Assembly (NCBI GenBank): GCA_026225945.1
Contig: JAMJFZ010001258.1
Coordinates: 7,478,001 to 7,542,000 of the forward strand
DNA length: 64,000 nucleotides
Direction of reading: 5' to 3'
Origin: Cricetomys ansorgei
Taxonomy: Eukaryota; Chordata; Mammalia; Rodentia; Nesomyidae
Shown here: positions 36,990-45,435 of the stretch, in pieces
Position numbering within the stretch: position 1 is the stretch's first letter
Layout: the number at the start of each line of letters is the position of its first letter
Notes under the pieces: generated by a model
Told to the model about the DNA's origin: nothing
Database searches by the model: none
Seen by the model: the letters and a program-made list of their open reading frames with translations, nothing else
Program-made: the position numbers and the translations under genes

Positions 36990-37186
36990 TTTTTTAAAGG
37001 ATTTATTTCTTTAATTATACGAATGGGGGTATGTGCTCATAAGTGCAGGTACTTGAGTAGGCCAGAAGAGGATGTCAGGGAGTTATAGATGGTGTGAGCT
37101 GCCCACCATGGGTGCAGGGGAACTGAACTCAGGTCTTCTTCAAGAGCAATGGACTCCTGACTGCTGGGTCATCCCTCCAGTCCCAG
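36990..37186 (-). repeat. B2/B3-family SINE
   Basis: Reversed: 'taggccagaagaggatgtc', 'ggtgtgagctgcccaccat' and 'tgggtcatccctccagtcc'. Confidence 0.82.
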
Positions 37187-37828
37187 CTTTCACCATTTCT
37201 AATGTAACACATTTCTGAGACACCAAATCAAGGAACGGCTTTCTTGTCTATTATATTGAAAGCCATGGCCCACTCCCCAAACTCCCCTTCAGAGTAAGTG
37301 ACTTGGGTTCCCTGGCAGCAGGAGTGCTAGTCTTCACAGGGGCAGTTCATTAACTGGCTGTTGGATCAGGGGTGTGTGAGGGCTACCCGTGCCAGAGCTC
37401 CCCCTATGATTGCCTAGGACTCCCAGAGCACTACTCCTGTCCCCCAGCTCACTCTCCAATGACCTTGCACAGAAATCAGGAGCGGCGGTTACAGAAGACG
37501 AGGTGGCACTATAAGTGTCTGTCAAATGTACGGAGTGGGTCATGCTTCTTATGTGTATTCAACAAGGCAAAGGTGTGACCCACACATGGTGGTCTGAAAG
37601 GTTTCGTGAAAGAATTCGTAAAATGTATTGGAGGATCACAGCAAACACACAGAAAAACCTGTGTATTAAACTATAGTCAGACTGAGTGCAGAGGGCGTGA
37701 AGCCCTCCATCATCCGGTTACTCATTTATTAGTAGTAAGTCACGGTTAGTTTGCTCCTTTATTTTTCCTACCTCCATCTTCTCCTAAACTTCCCTTTGGC
37801 AATGTTTCTGCACCAAGGCTCCCTCACC

Positions 37829-37830
<2 letters not shown>
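37187..37830. other. Intergenic, no gene recognised
   Basis: No recognised repeat or gene. Confidence 0.5.

Positions 37831-37869
<39 letters not shown>
37831..37869 (+). repeat. 39-base A homopolymer
   Basis: Thirty-nine A residues directly after 'ggctccctcaccgt'. I recognise no SINE body in front of it. It may be the tail of an unrecognised retrocopy. Confidence 0.95.
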
Positions 37870-37871
<2 letters not shown>

Positions 37872-38054
37872 GGTTGAGGTAATGCCTGTATCCTGACTGC
37901 CACCTAGTGGAAGTTTTTAATATTAATGTATGCAGTAATTGTTTTATTTTCAGTAAAATGGCCAAATATGGCCACATCAAATTATGGGTTACTGTGTAGA
38001 AAAGGTGACATTCTGGAGCTCATTTTGGTTTTTGTAAAAAATCAGAGTTTCTAT

Positions 38055-38372
38055 GTCTTAGGAGATTGCTTAGTGGGTAAGCTGTTTGCTGTGAAAACAT
38101 GAGGATCAGATTCAAATCCCTGTAACCCATGTAAAAAGCTGGGCATGGCAGCAAATCTGCAATCCCAGTGCTATAGGAAGATGGGAGACCAAGACAGGAA
38201 ATTCTCCGGAAGCTGTCGAGCCAGCCAGGTGTTGGCAGCATTGAACCAAAGACTGTCTCAAACAAAATGGAAGTCAAGGACTAACACCTGAGACCCTTTT
38301 CTGACCACATGTATGCTGTGCCTTCCCCCACACAAGGACACACACGCACACGCACGCACGCACACACCCCTA
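38055..38372 (+). repeat. B4 SINE, full length with (CACG)n tail
   Basis: Head ('ttgcttagtgggtaagctg'), B1-like body ('gctgggcatggcagcaaat', 'caatcccagtgctatagga') and a CA/CG-rich tail at 38336-38370. Confidence 0.82.
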
Positions 38373-39069
38373 AGAAACAAAAGACAAATGGCTCTCTTTT
38401 TCTATGTGTGTAAACACACATCCACTGTCACCTGTGGCTGACTGGTTCAAATAATCCTTAAAAAAAGTTGTTATACACCATGCAGTAAAAATGATGTGAA
38501 GTATTTTCCCTTCCTTCTTTGGTCTAAGAGAAATAAGCTATAGACTTCCTGCACATGGGGTGGGGAATATGCCAGAGCCAGCTGGAAGTAAACAAATGGG
38601 TGCCCCCAAATTGAGAGTGAGGATGAAAGAAGACAAAATGCGCCTGAAAGTTGAGAGGGCTCAAAGCCACTCTGAAAACTTTATTTTTCCAGCCCCTTAA
38701 ATAATAGTACCCCAGTATACTTCCTTATAGTACATGGGCATATACAGAACGAGATAAAATCAAGACACGTGAGCAAAGAACCAGGGTAATCAAACAAACA
38801 CTTCTTCCAACACAAACACAATAGCCTGAAGGTAAAGAGTCTTCTTTATAGAAAAACATCACATGTCCTTGTAATTCAGTAACTTAACCTGCATGGAGGT
38901 TCTAAGGTTCTAAGGTTCCTTTAGAAACTGCAAGGTCATTGCTAAAACGTCTTCTAAAAGCAACATGGCTGCGGTCTAGCTAAACCGCTTCCCACAGAAA
39001 TACACAGGTAAAGAAGGAACTCTCAAGAGCTGAGATGCAGAGGAATAAAGTAATTCTACTTTTAAAGGC
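38373..39069. other. Intergenic, possibly LTR-derived
   Basis: Repeat-poor by eye. A-rich/T-rich blocks and reversed AATAAA motifs near 38680 hint at old LTR sequence on the - strand, but I cannot support a call. Confidence 0.35.
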
Positions 39070-39166
39070 CATCTTAAGAGCTGTAGAGATGTCTCAGTAG
39101 TTAACAGAGCACTGGTTGCTTTCCAAAGGACTGGGGCTCAATTCCAAGCACCCACAAGATAGCTTA
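39070..39166 (+). repeat. B2 SINE 5' fragment, cut at the retroviral junction
   Basis: The first ~95 bases of a B2 ('agatgtctcagtagttaac', 'ctggggctcaattccaagc') are present. The 3' half and A-tail are missing, and the sequence passes straight into gag-related sequence on the opposite strand. Confidence 0.75.
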
Positions 39167-39167
39167 C

Positions 39168-40349
39168 AATCAATTGCCATTGTTTCGATCAGCACCTGCC
39201 TCGCATCAGGGTCTGAGATGGCTCTATTAACTGCTACAGTTAACGTTTGCAAGAAATTAGTAAAAGATTCACTTGAGTCTTGTATAATTTTTGTGAATGA
39301 GGTGTACTTTTTTTCCTGGTTCCTCTACTTTTTCCCAAGTTCGTAAAGCTGCTAAATGACATTGCTCTATGGTCAAGTCATCAAACATAACTTGTTTTGT
39401 AATTCAGCATACCAACCCTCACCAAGGAGCTGATTTAGATTAATATTTACTGCTTTAGCCCTATTCTGTTGTTCCATATTTGTTGCTTCTTCCCTCCACC
39501 AAGCTAACCATTGAAGCTGAGGACCTGCCTCTAGTAAAGCTGGTATTAACCCTTTCCAATCGAATGGGACTATTCGATATTGCAGTGCCCAGTAATTCAG
39601 GACCTGCTTTACACAGGGCGAGTGCATGTCATACAACACTACAGCTTCCTTCAATTTTCTTAAATCACTCATTTCTATCGGATGCCATTTTGTTTCATTG
39701 TAACTTTGGGGGTGATCCTTATCAGTTGGAGTATGCTGGAGTACTACTGGAAATGCTGAAGGTGATTTTGTGGCCTTAGGCTGTCTTTTCTGATCATTTG
39801 CCTGTACAAGTTCCCCACTTATATATCCTCTGGGTAAAATCCTTCTGTCTCTGGGAAGGAGCCCAGCTGTGTTCCCTGTTCCTCAGCCTGTGCTCCCATT
39901 TCCCAGCGTTTCTATTTCCTTCCTTTGACAGTTCTCCCCAAGTTTGTGTTCTCAGTTCCTTAGTCTCCCTTTTTTGCACCCTTTCAACCCCCCCATTTCT
40001 TTTAACAGCTCCCCCAATTCCTTTTTTGAAGGGAAAGAAAAAAATGAGCCCGTTTGTTCTGCGCTTCCTGGTTTGGCTTTTTCAGTTTCTCCGTCAACTC
40101 TTCTAGCTGCCTAGCCACTTCCTTATTGTTTTTTGAAACAAAATATAAGAAAAAGAGGAAAAAGAAAAATATATCATGACTGAAATCAAGGCGGCATATA
40201 TTCTGTAGCAACAGCAATTATACTTGGTTGGCTTCTTGAACACAAAAACCCATCCCTTCTTCCTCTGCTTTTCCCTCTACATTTGAAATCAAGTTTCCCA
40301 TCATTTTTATCCTTTATCTTATTTCAAGCCCCTTGTATGGACGCCAAAA
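39168..40349 (-). pseudogene. Endogenous betaretrovirus-like leader and partial gag, decayed
   Basis: On the - strand, next to the LTR, a diverged primer binding site (TGGCGTCC..., 40346 leftward) resembles the tRNA-Lys type used by MMTV-like and ETn/MusD-like elements. Gag-like sequence follows: a charged, coiled-coil-like part (about 40002-40217), a capsid N-terminal-like frame of 99 codons (39373-39672), and the capsid major homology region further on (about 39180-39290). At least four in-frame stops lie between 39325 and 39375, so the gene is broken. The element stops abruptly near 39168; no pol, env or second LTR is present. It is a non-coding fossil. Confidence 0.75.
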
Positions 40350-41144
40350 TGTACTTGGTATTTTTTTTTAAAAAAAGAACGTATTTAAAACATATCTAAA
40401 ATGCAACAGTTTTTCTTCTAAAAGAGGGTGTGGGTTTGGCTGTTTTGTCATTTGGATCTGGGCTCTCAAAAGCAGCTTCTCTAACTGGCTACTTGACTCC
40501 GCCCCTCTGTTCCCAGCTGCTAGACTTCTAACTTTTTAAACTTCAGTTAGCTCATAGGGTTAGGAAGGAAATGAAAGGATAGGAAGGAAAGAGAAACCTT
40601 TACAACCCTTTTCTGGCTGTCTTAATCTGCTTATGTCTGGGGAACTGAACTATCTCACTCTGGTTTAGCGTCTCCCAGCATGGCAGTTACTAAGAAGATC
40701 TAAATTGTAACTTTTCCAAAACCCCAGTTAGTTCATTTATCTGTCCTTATTTCTGCCTGCTTCTCCTATCATCAGCTTTTGTGCTCTCTCTTTCCCTATC
40801 CTGCAGCAACTCTGCTGTAATTCTTAGCTCTAATTTTTAACTTCCAACTGATGTGACTGCCTTCAACTGCCTCTCTTTTATACTTCCCTCCAAGCTGTTC
40901 CCAGAAGTCCAAACGGCATGCAACCACACGGGGGAGGAGTTTTTCCCTGGCAAAGCTTCACCCTACACGCACCTACTGCCAACTACCCCTCTCCTGCTCT
41001 CTGGGTTATAGCCTAAGCAAAGTTCCCAAGAGTTCAAGAGGCATGCAATCATAAGGACAAGCTACATGAAATCAAATCAAGGCCACCAGCAATGAGCAGT
41101 TCAAATCTAACTCATTATCATCCACTACACCTGAGATGGGAACA
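40350..41144 (-). mobile_element. 5' LTR of the endogenous betaretrovirus-like fragment
   Basis: The edge next to the primer binding site is clear: - strand ...GTACA, then TTT, then the binding site. The outer edge at 41144 (TGTTCCC on the - strand) is inferred from the TG...CA rule and gives a 795-base LTR. I could not find a matching second LTR in the window. Target-site duplication cannot be checked because the other end is lost. Confidence 0.55.
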
Positions 41145-42121
41145 AAAACATGGTCCAAATGCCATTTTGTGGTTTTAAAGAAACCAAATCACAAAATTCC
41201 TCAAAGCATCCCACTGCGCTCATGTTTTCCTCCCCAGCCTTTGAAGAGCCCCAGGTGACCGCTGCCTCCGCTGCTACTTCCCTCAGGCTATGGCTGGCCC
41301 ATCCTTTCTGCTGTTTCTGAGGACCACATTTGTGATTGAAATCTCTGTTCTGTCTACATTTACCAGTGACAACACCCAGAGTTTCCCTCCATTCTCCTCC
41401 CAGTTACAACACACACACACCCTAAACCATTCAAAATCTATTCTAGCTGGGCCATGAATACTCTCCCTCATATTTTCTGTAGTGGCTCTGCAGCATGCCG
41501 AGTCCTCAGTCCATAGAATCGGGCCCTGCCCCTTACCACAGGCCACTCTCAACTTACTGGGTATTGACTCCAGCCCTATGCCCCTCAGCAGTCCACAGCT
41601 GTGTGGACCCCTCCATGTGGCGAGAGCTCTGCCCCACCCCCACTTGCCAGGACCAGCACTCCTGCCCCTGCCCCCTTCAGATGCCCAGCAGTCAAGCAGC
41701 CAAGGGCTGCTTGATAGTGGGCCCTGCAGGCAGCCATGGTAGCAGGAAGACTTAGGTGAGGTAAGGACTGGGCTGCTGGCTGCCTGCTCCTGGCCCAGAA
41801 TGGCACCACACTGCTATCTGTGTTTCTGTGGAGCAAACTTGACTTTTCCCAGTGGCCTGGGCCCTCCTGATGCCAGCTGCTCTCAGGGCTGCTGCTTGGC
41901 TCCCTAGCTACCATACTAGAGACCCTGGCCACCACTCCCTGCCCCCACCATGCAAGGACCACTGGGGAGCCAGCACATTTCCCCTTTGTAGGAGTCTGGC
42001 TCTGCAAAGGCTGGGGTGCTTGGGGGCTCGAGACTTCCCATAGGCGAGTTCCCCCGGGGACTATGAGGAGCCCCACTCCTGACAGGCTTCAGGGTTCCCC
42101 AACCTGGCAAAGCAGTATAGA
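41145..42121. other. Intergenic, no gene recognised
   Basis: GC-richer sequence (41.5-42.1 kb) with long overlapping frames on both strands (up to 163 codons). Composition explains them, and no family is recognised. Confidence 0.5.
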
Positions 42122-42222
42122 ACTCACTACATACCTGAGGCTGGGCTCCATTTCCTTATCTTCGTAACTCCACCCACCAAGTGTTGGGACGACAGGCATG
42201 TGCCATCGCATCCAGCTATACA
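42122..42222 (-). repeat. B1-like SINE fragment
   Basis: 'aagtgttgggacgacaggc' and 'atgtgccatcgcatccagc' are the reversed B1 head. Confidence 0.65.
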
Positions 42223-42644
42223 ACACAGCATTTGACCATACCACTTGAAGGTATCCCTAAACGCCTAAGCATGGGCCTCTACCATAAGGAACTATAAATT
42301 TCACACCTAATAAAACTAGTAATTTAGCATAATAGCGAATCCAAGCACTATCTAATATTGCCTATGTTCAAATTTCCACGTTTTTGTTTAGGGGGGATGG
42401 CGGGGCGGTGCCAGGACTTTGTGCTTGTCAGCAAGCATATTACCTCTGTGTTAACATCACCAGCCTGGTCTGTCCACATTTTTTAACAGCTTTATTTTTT
42501 CAAATCAGGATCTAGTCAAGATTTACACACCACATTACTATTTCTCTCTGTGGTTGCTGCTTGAGATAGGCTTTTGCTGTGTAGTCCCTGGCAGTTTGCA
42601 CACTTCTTTTCCTCCTCCTCTTCTTCTGTTCTTATTTATTTGTT

Positions 42645-42755
42645 TATTTTTCAAGACAGGGCTTCTCTGTTGTAACTCCGGCTGTCCTGACCTCACTCTG
42701 TAGACCTGGCCTTGAACTCACAGAGGTCTGCCTGCCTGCCACTGCCTGGCTGATC
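42645..42755 (-). repeat. B1 SINE
   Basis: Reversed B1: 'caagacagggcttctctgt', 'gtaactccggctgtcctga' and 'cttgaactcacagaggtct'. Confidence 0.85.
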
Positions 42756-42814
42756 AAGCTGGTCTTTGTATCTCCTAATCTAAAACAGTCTTCACTCCTT
42801 TTAATAATATGATT

Positions 42815-43145
42815 TCCCTTTCTGTTGCTGTGATAAAACAGCATGACTAAGGCAACTTAAGGAAGACTTTATTTTGGAGTAGGATTCTGGAGGGTGAGTC
42901 TATAACGGTAGGACAGAGGCAATAGGCTGGCATGGTGGCTGGAGAGTATGTTGAGAGCTGGCATTATAAACTGCAAGCACAAAGTAGAGAGCACAAACCA
43001 GAAGTGGTACGTATGTCTTTACTCAAAGCCTGCCCCAGCCAGGCAGCGCCTCTGAACCGCTCCAGACAGCGCTACCAGCTGAGGACCAAGTGCTCAAATG
43101 CCCAATACGACGGGAGAAATGTCTCATTAAAACCACCTTACTCTT
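42815..43145. repeat. URR1-like DNA-transposon remnant
   Basis: 'tgttgctgtgataaaacag', 'catgactaaggcaactta', 'aggaccaagtgctcaaatg' and 'attaaaaccacc' occur in the order of the rodent URR1 (hAT-type, non-autonomous) repeat. Name from memory. Confidence 0.65.
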
Positions 43146-43582
43146 TTGAATAAACTAACAGAACAGCCCACATTCTGGATCTGCGATTCTTTCCTTGCGG
43201 CCATTCAACATGTTCCTTTACGTTTACATTTCCTTTAAACTGGAAGGCTTGACCACATTCCTTCCTAAGTGACAGTCACTCATGCTGTATTGGTCAAGAG
43301 GTGCATAAAATCAGGTTGTCTCACAATTAGTGATGCTGAAGTAGATCGCCGGTAAGTAGGAGAATGCCAAACGTCTTCACTGTAATAATCTGTGGGACAT
43401 GATGCTTATCTGTGTGTGATGCCTTGACTCTTGCAAACAATCCCTCCATCCACTTCCCTTCACCACGCGGCTCTGAGCTCCTACGGGTGATGTCTAAGCA
43501 TCGCTTTCCCCATTCTATAACTTAACCTTTGGGGACTATATATGTATTTCTATACAACAACCAAACTTCCTTCCTCTTGACT
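43146..43582. other. Region upstream of the SMNDC1 CpG island, nothing recognised
   Basis: AT-rich single-copy-looking sequence with no repeat or gene recognised. Confidence 0.5.
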
Positions 43583-43690
43583 TACAAGTTCTCGCTACGC
43601 AGCTTTGGCTGGCCTGGAACTCGCTACGTAGACTGGTCGCCTCCGCCTCCCCGGTGCTGGGACTAGGGCGTGCGCCTTCATCCCGGGTAC
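43583..43690 (-). repeat. B1 SINE at 5' edge of the CpG island
   Basis: Reversed B1 with many retained CpGs ('tcgctacgcagctttggct', 'gtgctgggactagggcgtg'). Confidence 0.78.
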
Positions 43691-43804
43691 TAAACCTCTC
43701 GTTTCCTCACCGCTCGCCGGAAAGGCTCTCGCGACTCCACGCCCTGGAAACATAAGAACAGCCACACAGCCCAGCAGTACGCCACGCCCACCGCCAGGCG
43801 GAAC

Positions 43805-43812
43805 TGACGTCA
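43805..43812. promoter_or_regulatory. Full palindromic CRE (TGACGTCA)
   Basis: A perfect TGACGTCA lies about 150 bases upstream of the likely start site of SMNDC1, inside the CpG island. CREB/ATF family proteins bind this sequence. A second half-site (ACGTCA) lies at 43849-43854 next to an ETS-like CTTCCT. Confidence 0.75.
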
Positions 43813-43927
43813 GCCGAGCCCGCACTCTGCGCCTGGCGCAGCCCACATACGTCACTTCCTGCCTATTAGGCCACACCCTCTCCGCCTAGCGAGGCCTTAA
43901 ACACTGGCAGCTCAGAGGACGCCGGGA

Positions 43928-43937
43928 GTCACGTGAC
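43928..43937. promoter_or_regulatory. Palindromic E-box GTCACGTGAC
   Basis: A ten-base palindrome is centred on CACGTG (43930-43935), the site type bound by USF, MITF/TFE and MYC/MAX/MXI1-type bHLH-ZIP dimers. It sits within about 40 bases of the likely start site. Because the convergent neighbour MXI1 encodes a protein of this network, cross-regulation is conceivable but only an inference. Confidence 0.65.
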
Positions 43938-43947
43938 CCGAGCGCCA

Positions 43948-43976
43948 TTTCGCGAGAGTTTGCCTGTCTCGCGAGA
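43948..43976. promoter_or_regulatory. TCTCGCGAGA element plus one-mismatch copy
   Basis: TCTCGCGAGA is perfect at 43967-43976, and a copy with one change (TTTCGCGAGA) lies at 43948-43957. The palindrome is a known CpG-island promoter element bound by BANP, and it usually lies very close to the transcription start of essential genes. I used it to place the start of exon 1. Confidence 0.75.
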
Positions 43977-44172
43977 TCTTACTTGCCTTGTCTTTTCCTC
44001 TTGCCTGAGCCCGGCTTTTCTCCCCTCCCCCCTCGCCGCCAGCCAAGTTTTTCCATTTTCCGACCGAATCTTCTCGTCGTCGTGGATATTTTCCCTGCTG
44101 CCGCCGCCGCCGCCGCCGCTGGGCTCGCTTCCCCGACCCCTGCCCGCCGTCCCGTCCCCAACCCCGCCCAAG
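43960..44172 (+). other. SMNDC1: SMNDC1 exon 1, non-coding 5' UTR (start approximate)
   Basis: Exon 1 lies in the CpG island and ends at a good donor, AAG|GTAACG, at 44172/44173. The start is not visible in sequence. I place it near the TCTCGCGAGA element, but it could lie anywhere from about 43,920 to 44,000. The exon is GC- and pyrimidine-rich, contains a (GCC)n run, and has no ATG, so scanning should reach the ATG at the start of exon 2. Confidence 0.75.
44098..44120 (+). repeat. (GCC)n trinucleotide run in SMNDC1 exon 1
   Basis: About seven GCC units lie in the 5' UTR of SMNDC1. The run may be length-polymorphic and can add structure to the leader. Confidence 0.85.
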
Positions 44173-45315
44173 GTAACGAGCCTCTGAGGGAGGGTCAGGC
44201 CCCGCCGGGCCTCGGCCTGGAGTTGAGGCGGAGGCCCGAAGCCTAGGCGCCGGCCTCGCAGCGGGGTCCCGGCTTCTCTCACCGCCAGTGCGCGGCGCCG
44301 GGCTGCGTGGGGCTTCCGGGCCGAGCGGCGAACGCGGGCGTCCTAGGGAACGCGTCGGCGGGGAGCCGCCCGCGCCTTCCCGGCCCTCTGTGAGGACGCG
44401 GGGCTCCGCGGTTTCCATGGGAGCTGAGGGTTTGAGTTCCTGGTCGGAAGTGATCGGTTACGGCGGGCTCCCGAGCCGGGCGACGGGGAGGACGGCCTGG
44501 CTTGTCTGAGCTCTCGGTCCGGGAGCGTCTGCCCGGATTCCAGGCTTCCGGCGATCCGGAGTGTTCCGGGGATGGTCCTCCCAGGACCCGTAGGCTTGCG
44601 CACGCTGAAGGGGGTTTGTCTGCTTTTTGTTTGTCTCTCTCTCTTTTTTTTTTTATTTGTTTGATTTTGGTTTTTCCAGACAGGGTCTCTCTGTTGTAGC
44701 TCTGGCTGTCCTGGAACTCACTCTGTAGACCAGGCTGGCCTCAGACTCACAGAGATCCGCCTGCCTCTTCCTCCCGGGCGCTGGGATTAAAGGCGTTCGC
44801 CACCACTGGTATCTCGTCTTTTAGGACATTTAGCTAAAGGCAGGTTTCTAAGATTACCTGTCTGTGAAGAGTGTTCTGAGGAACTACTCACAGTCGGTTG
44901 GGTAGTAGAGGAAGTAGTTTATGTTCTTAACTACAGGCATTTTATCTGACTCTGGAAGTACTGGTCCGAGCTAATTTTTCTATTTTTGGCTTTCCCAACT
45001 TTTAAGAAGTATGTCGCAGCCTTTATCATTGAGCTACACACTGCCTTCCTGTAATAGTTAAAAGGAAATTAGTTGTTTTTTTTTCCTTATACCATACTTT
45101 TGGGGAGATCTTTTTGTACAGAGTTTATTATATCTAACATGATCATAATCTGAAGATTTTATTGCCTTGAAGTTTGTGGATTAGCTAAACAAAAGAGAGT
45201 GAAAATGATGATGAATAAAAACTTTGAGCAACAGTGATTAATTTAGGCAGGTTAAGGAACATTTTTTTTGTAATATGATACTGACTCAGTTTGTGTGGTC
45301 TTACGTTTCCCTCAG
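44173..45315 (+). other. SMNDC1: SMNDC1 intron 1
   Basis: A GT-AG intron of 1,143 bases. Its first half is the 3' part of the CpG island, it carries an antisense B1 at about 44660-44812, and the rest is AT-rich single-copy-looking sequence. The antisense reading frames in the GC-rich part are composition effects. Confidence 0.85.
44660..44812 (-). repeat. B1 SINE in SMNDC1 intron 1
   Basis: Well-preserved reversed B1 ('agacagggtctctctgttg', 'accaggctggcctcagact') at the 3' edge of the CpG island. Confidence 0.93.
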
Positions 45316-45435
45316 ATGTCAGAGGATCTAGCAAAACAGTTGGCTAGCTACAAAGCTCAACTCCAGCAAGTAGAAGCTGCTCTATCTGGAAACGGAGAAA
45401 ATGAAGATCTGCTAAAATTGAAGAAGGATTTGCAA
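45316..45435 (+). CDS. SMNDC1: SMNDC1 coding exon 2 (residues 1-40)
   Basis: The acceptor is CCTCAG before the ATG at 45316, and the donor CAA|GTAAGT follows at 45436. It encodes the N-terminal amphipathic helical segment, rich in Leu, Lys and Gln. Phase at the 3' end is 0. Confidence 0.96.

Larger units (their letters stand above)
43690..44630 (+). promoter_or_regulatory. SMNDC1: SMNDC1 CpG-island promoter
   Basis: CpG dinucleotides are dense from about 43,690 to 44,630, and I see no convincing TATA box in the proximal region, which is typical of a housekeeping gene. Proximal elements are a full CRE (43805-43812), a CRE half-site next to an ETS-like CTTCCT (43849-43860), a palindromic E-box (43928-43937) and TCTCGCGAGA (43967-43976). 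Antisense B1 elements flank the island on both sides. Confidence 0.88.

Noticed and set aside
39373..39672. Treating the gag-like frame as a live domesticated gene
   Set aside because: Only 99 codons are open, several in-frame stops follow before the rest of the capsid, and there is no host promoter or splice signal. It reads as a decayed retroviral fragment.
41585..42076. 163-codon antisense frame with overlapping frames on the other strand
   Set aside because: GC-rich composition gives open frames on both strands, and no domain or splice context supports any of them.
43912..44418. Antisense 168-codon Arg/Gly-rich frame across the SMNDC1 CpG island
   Set aside because: High GC removes stop codons in several frames at once. 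There is no Kozak or splice support, and it overlaps the promoter and exon 1.
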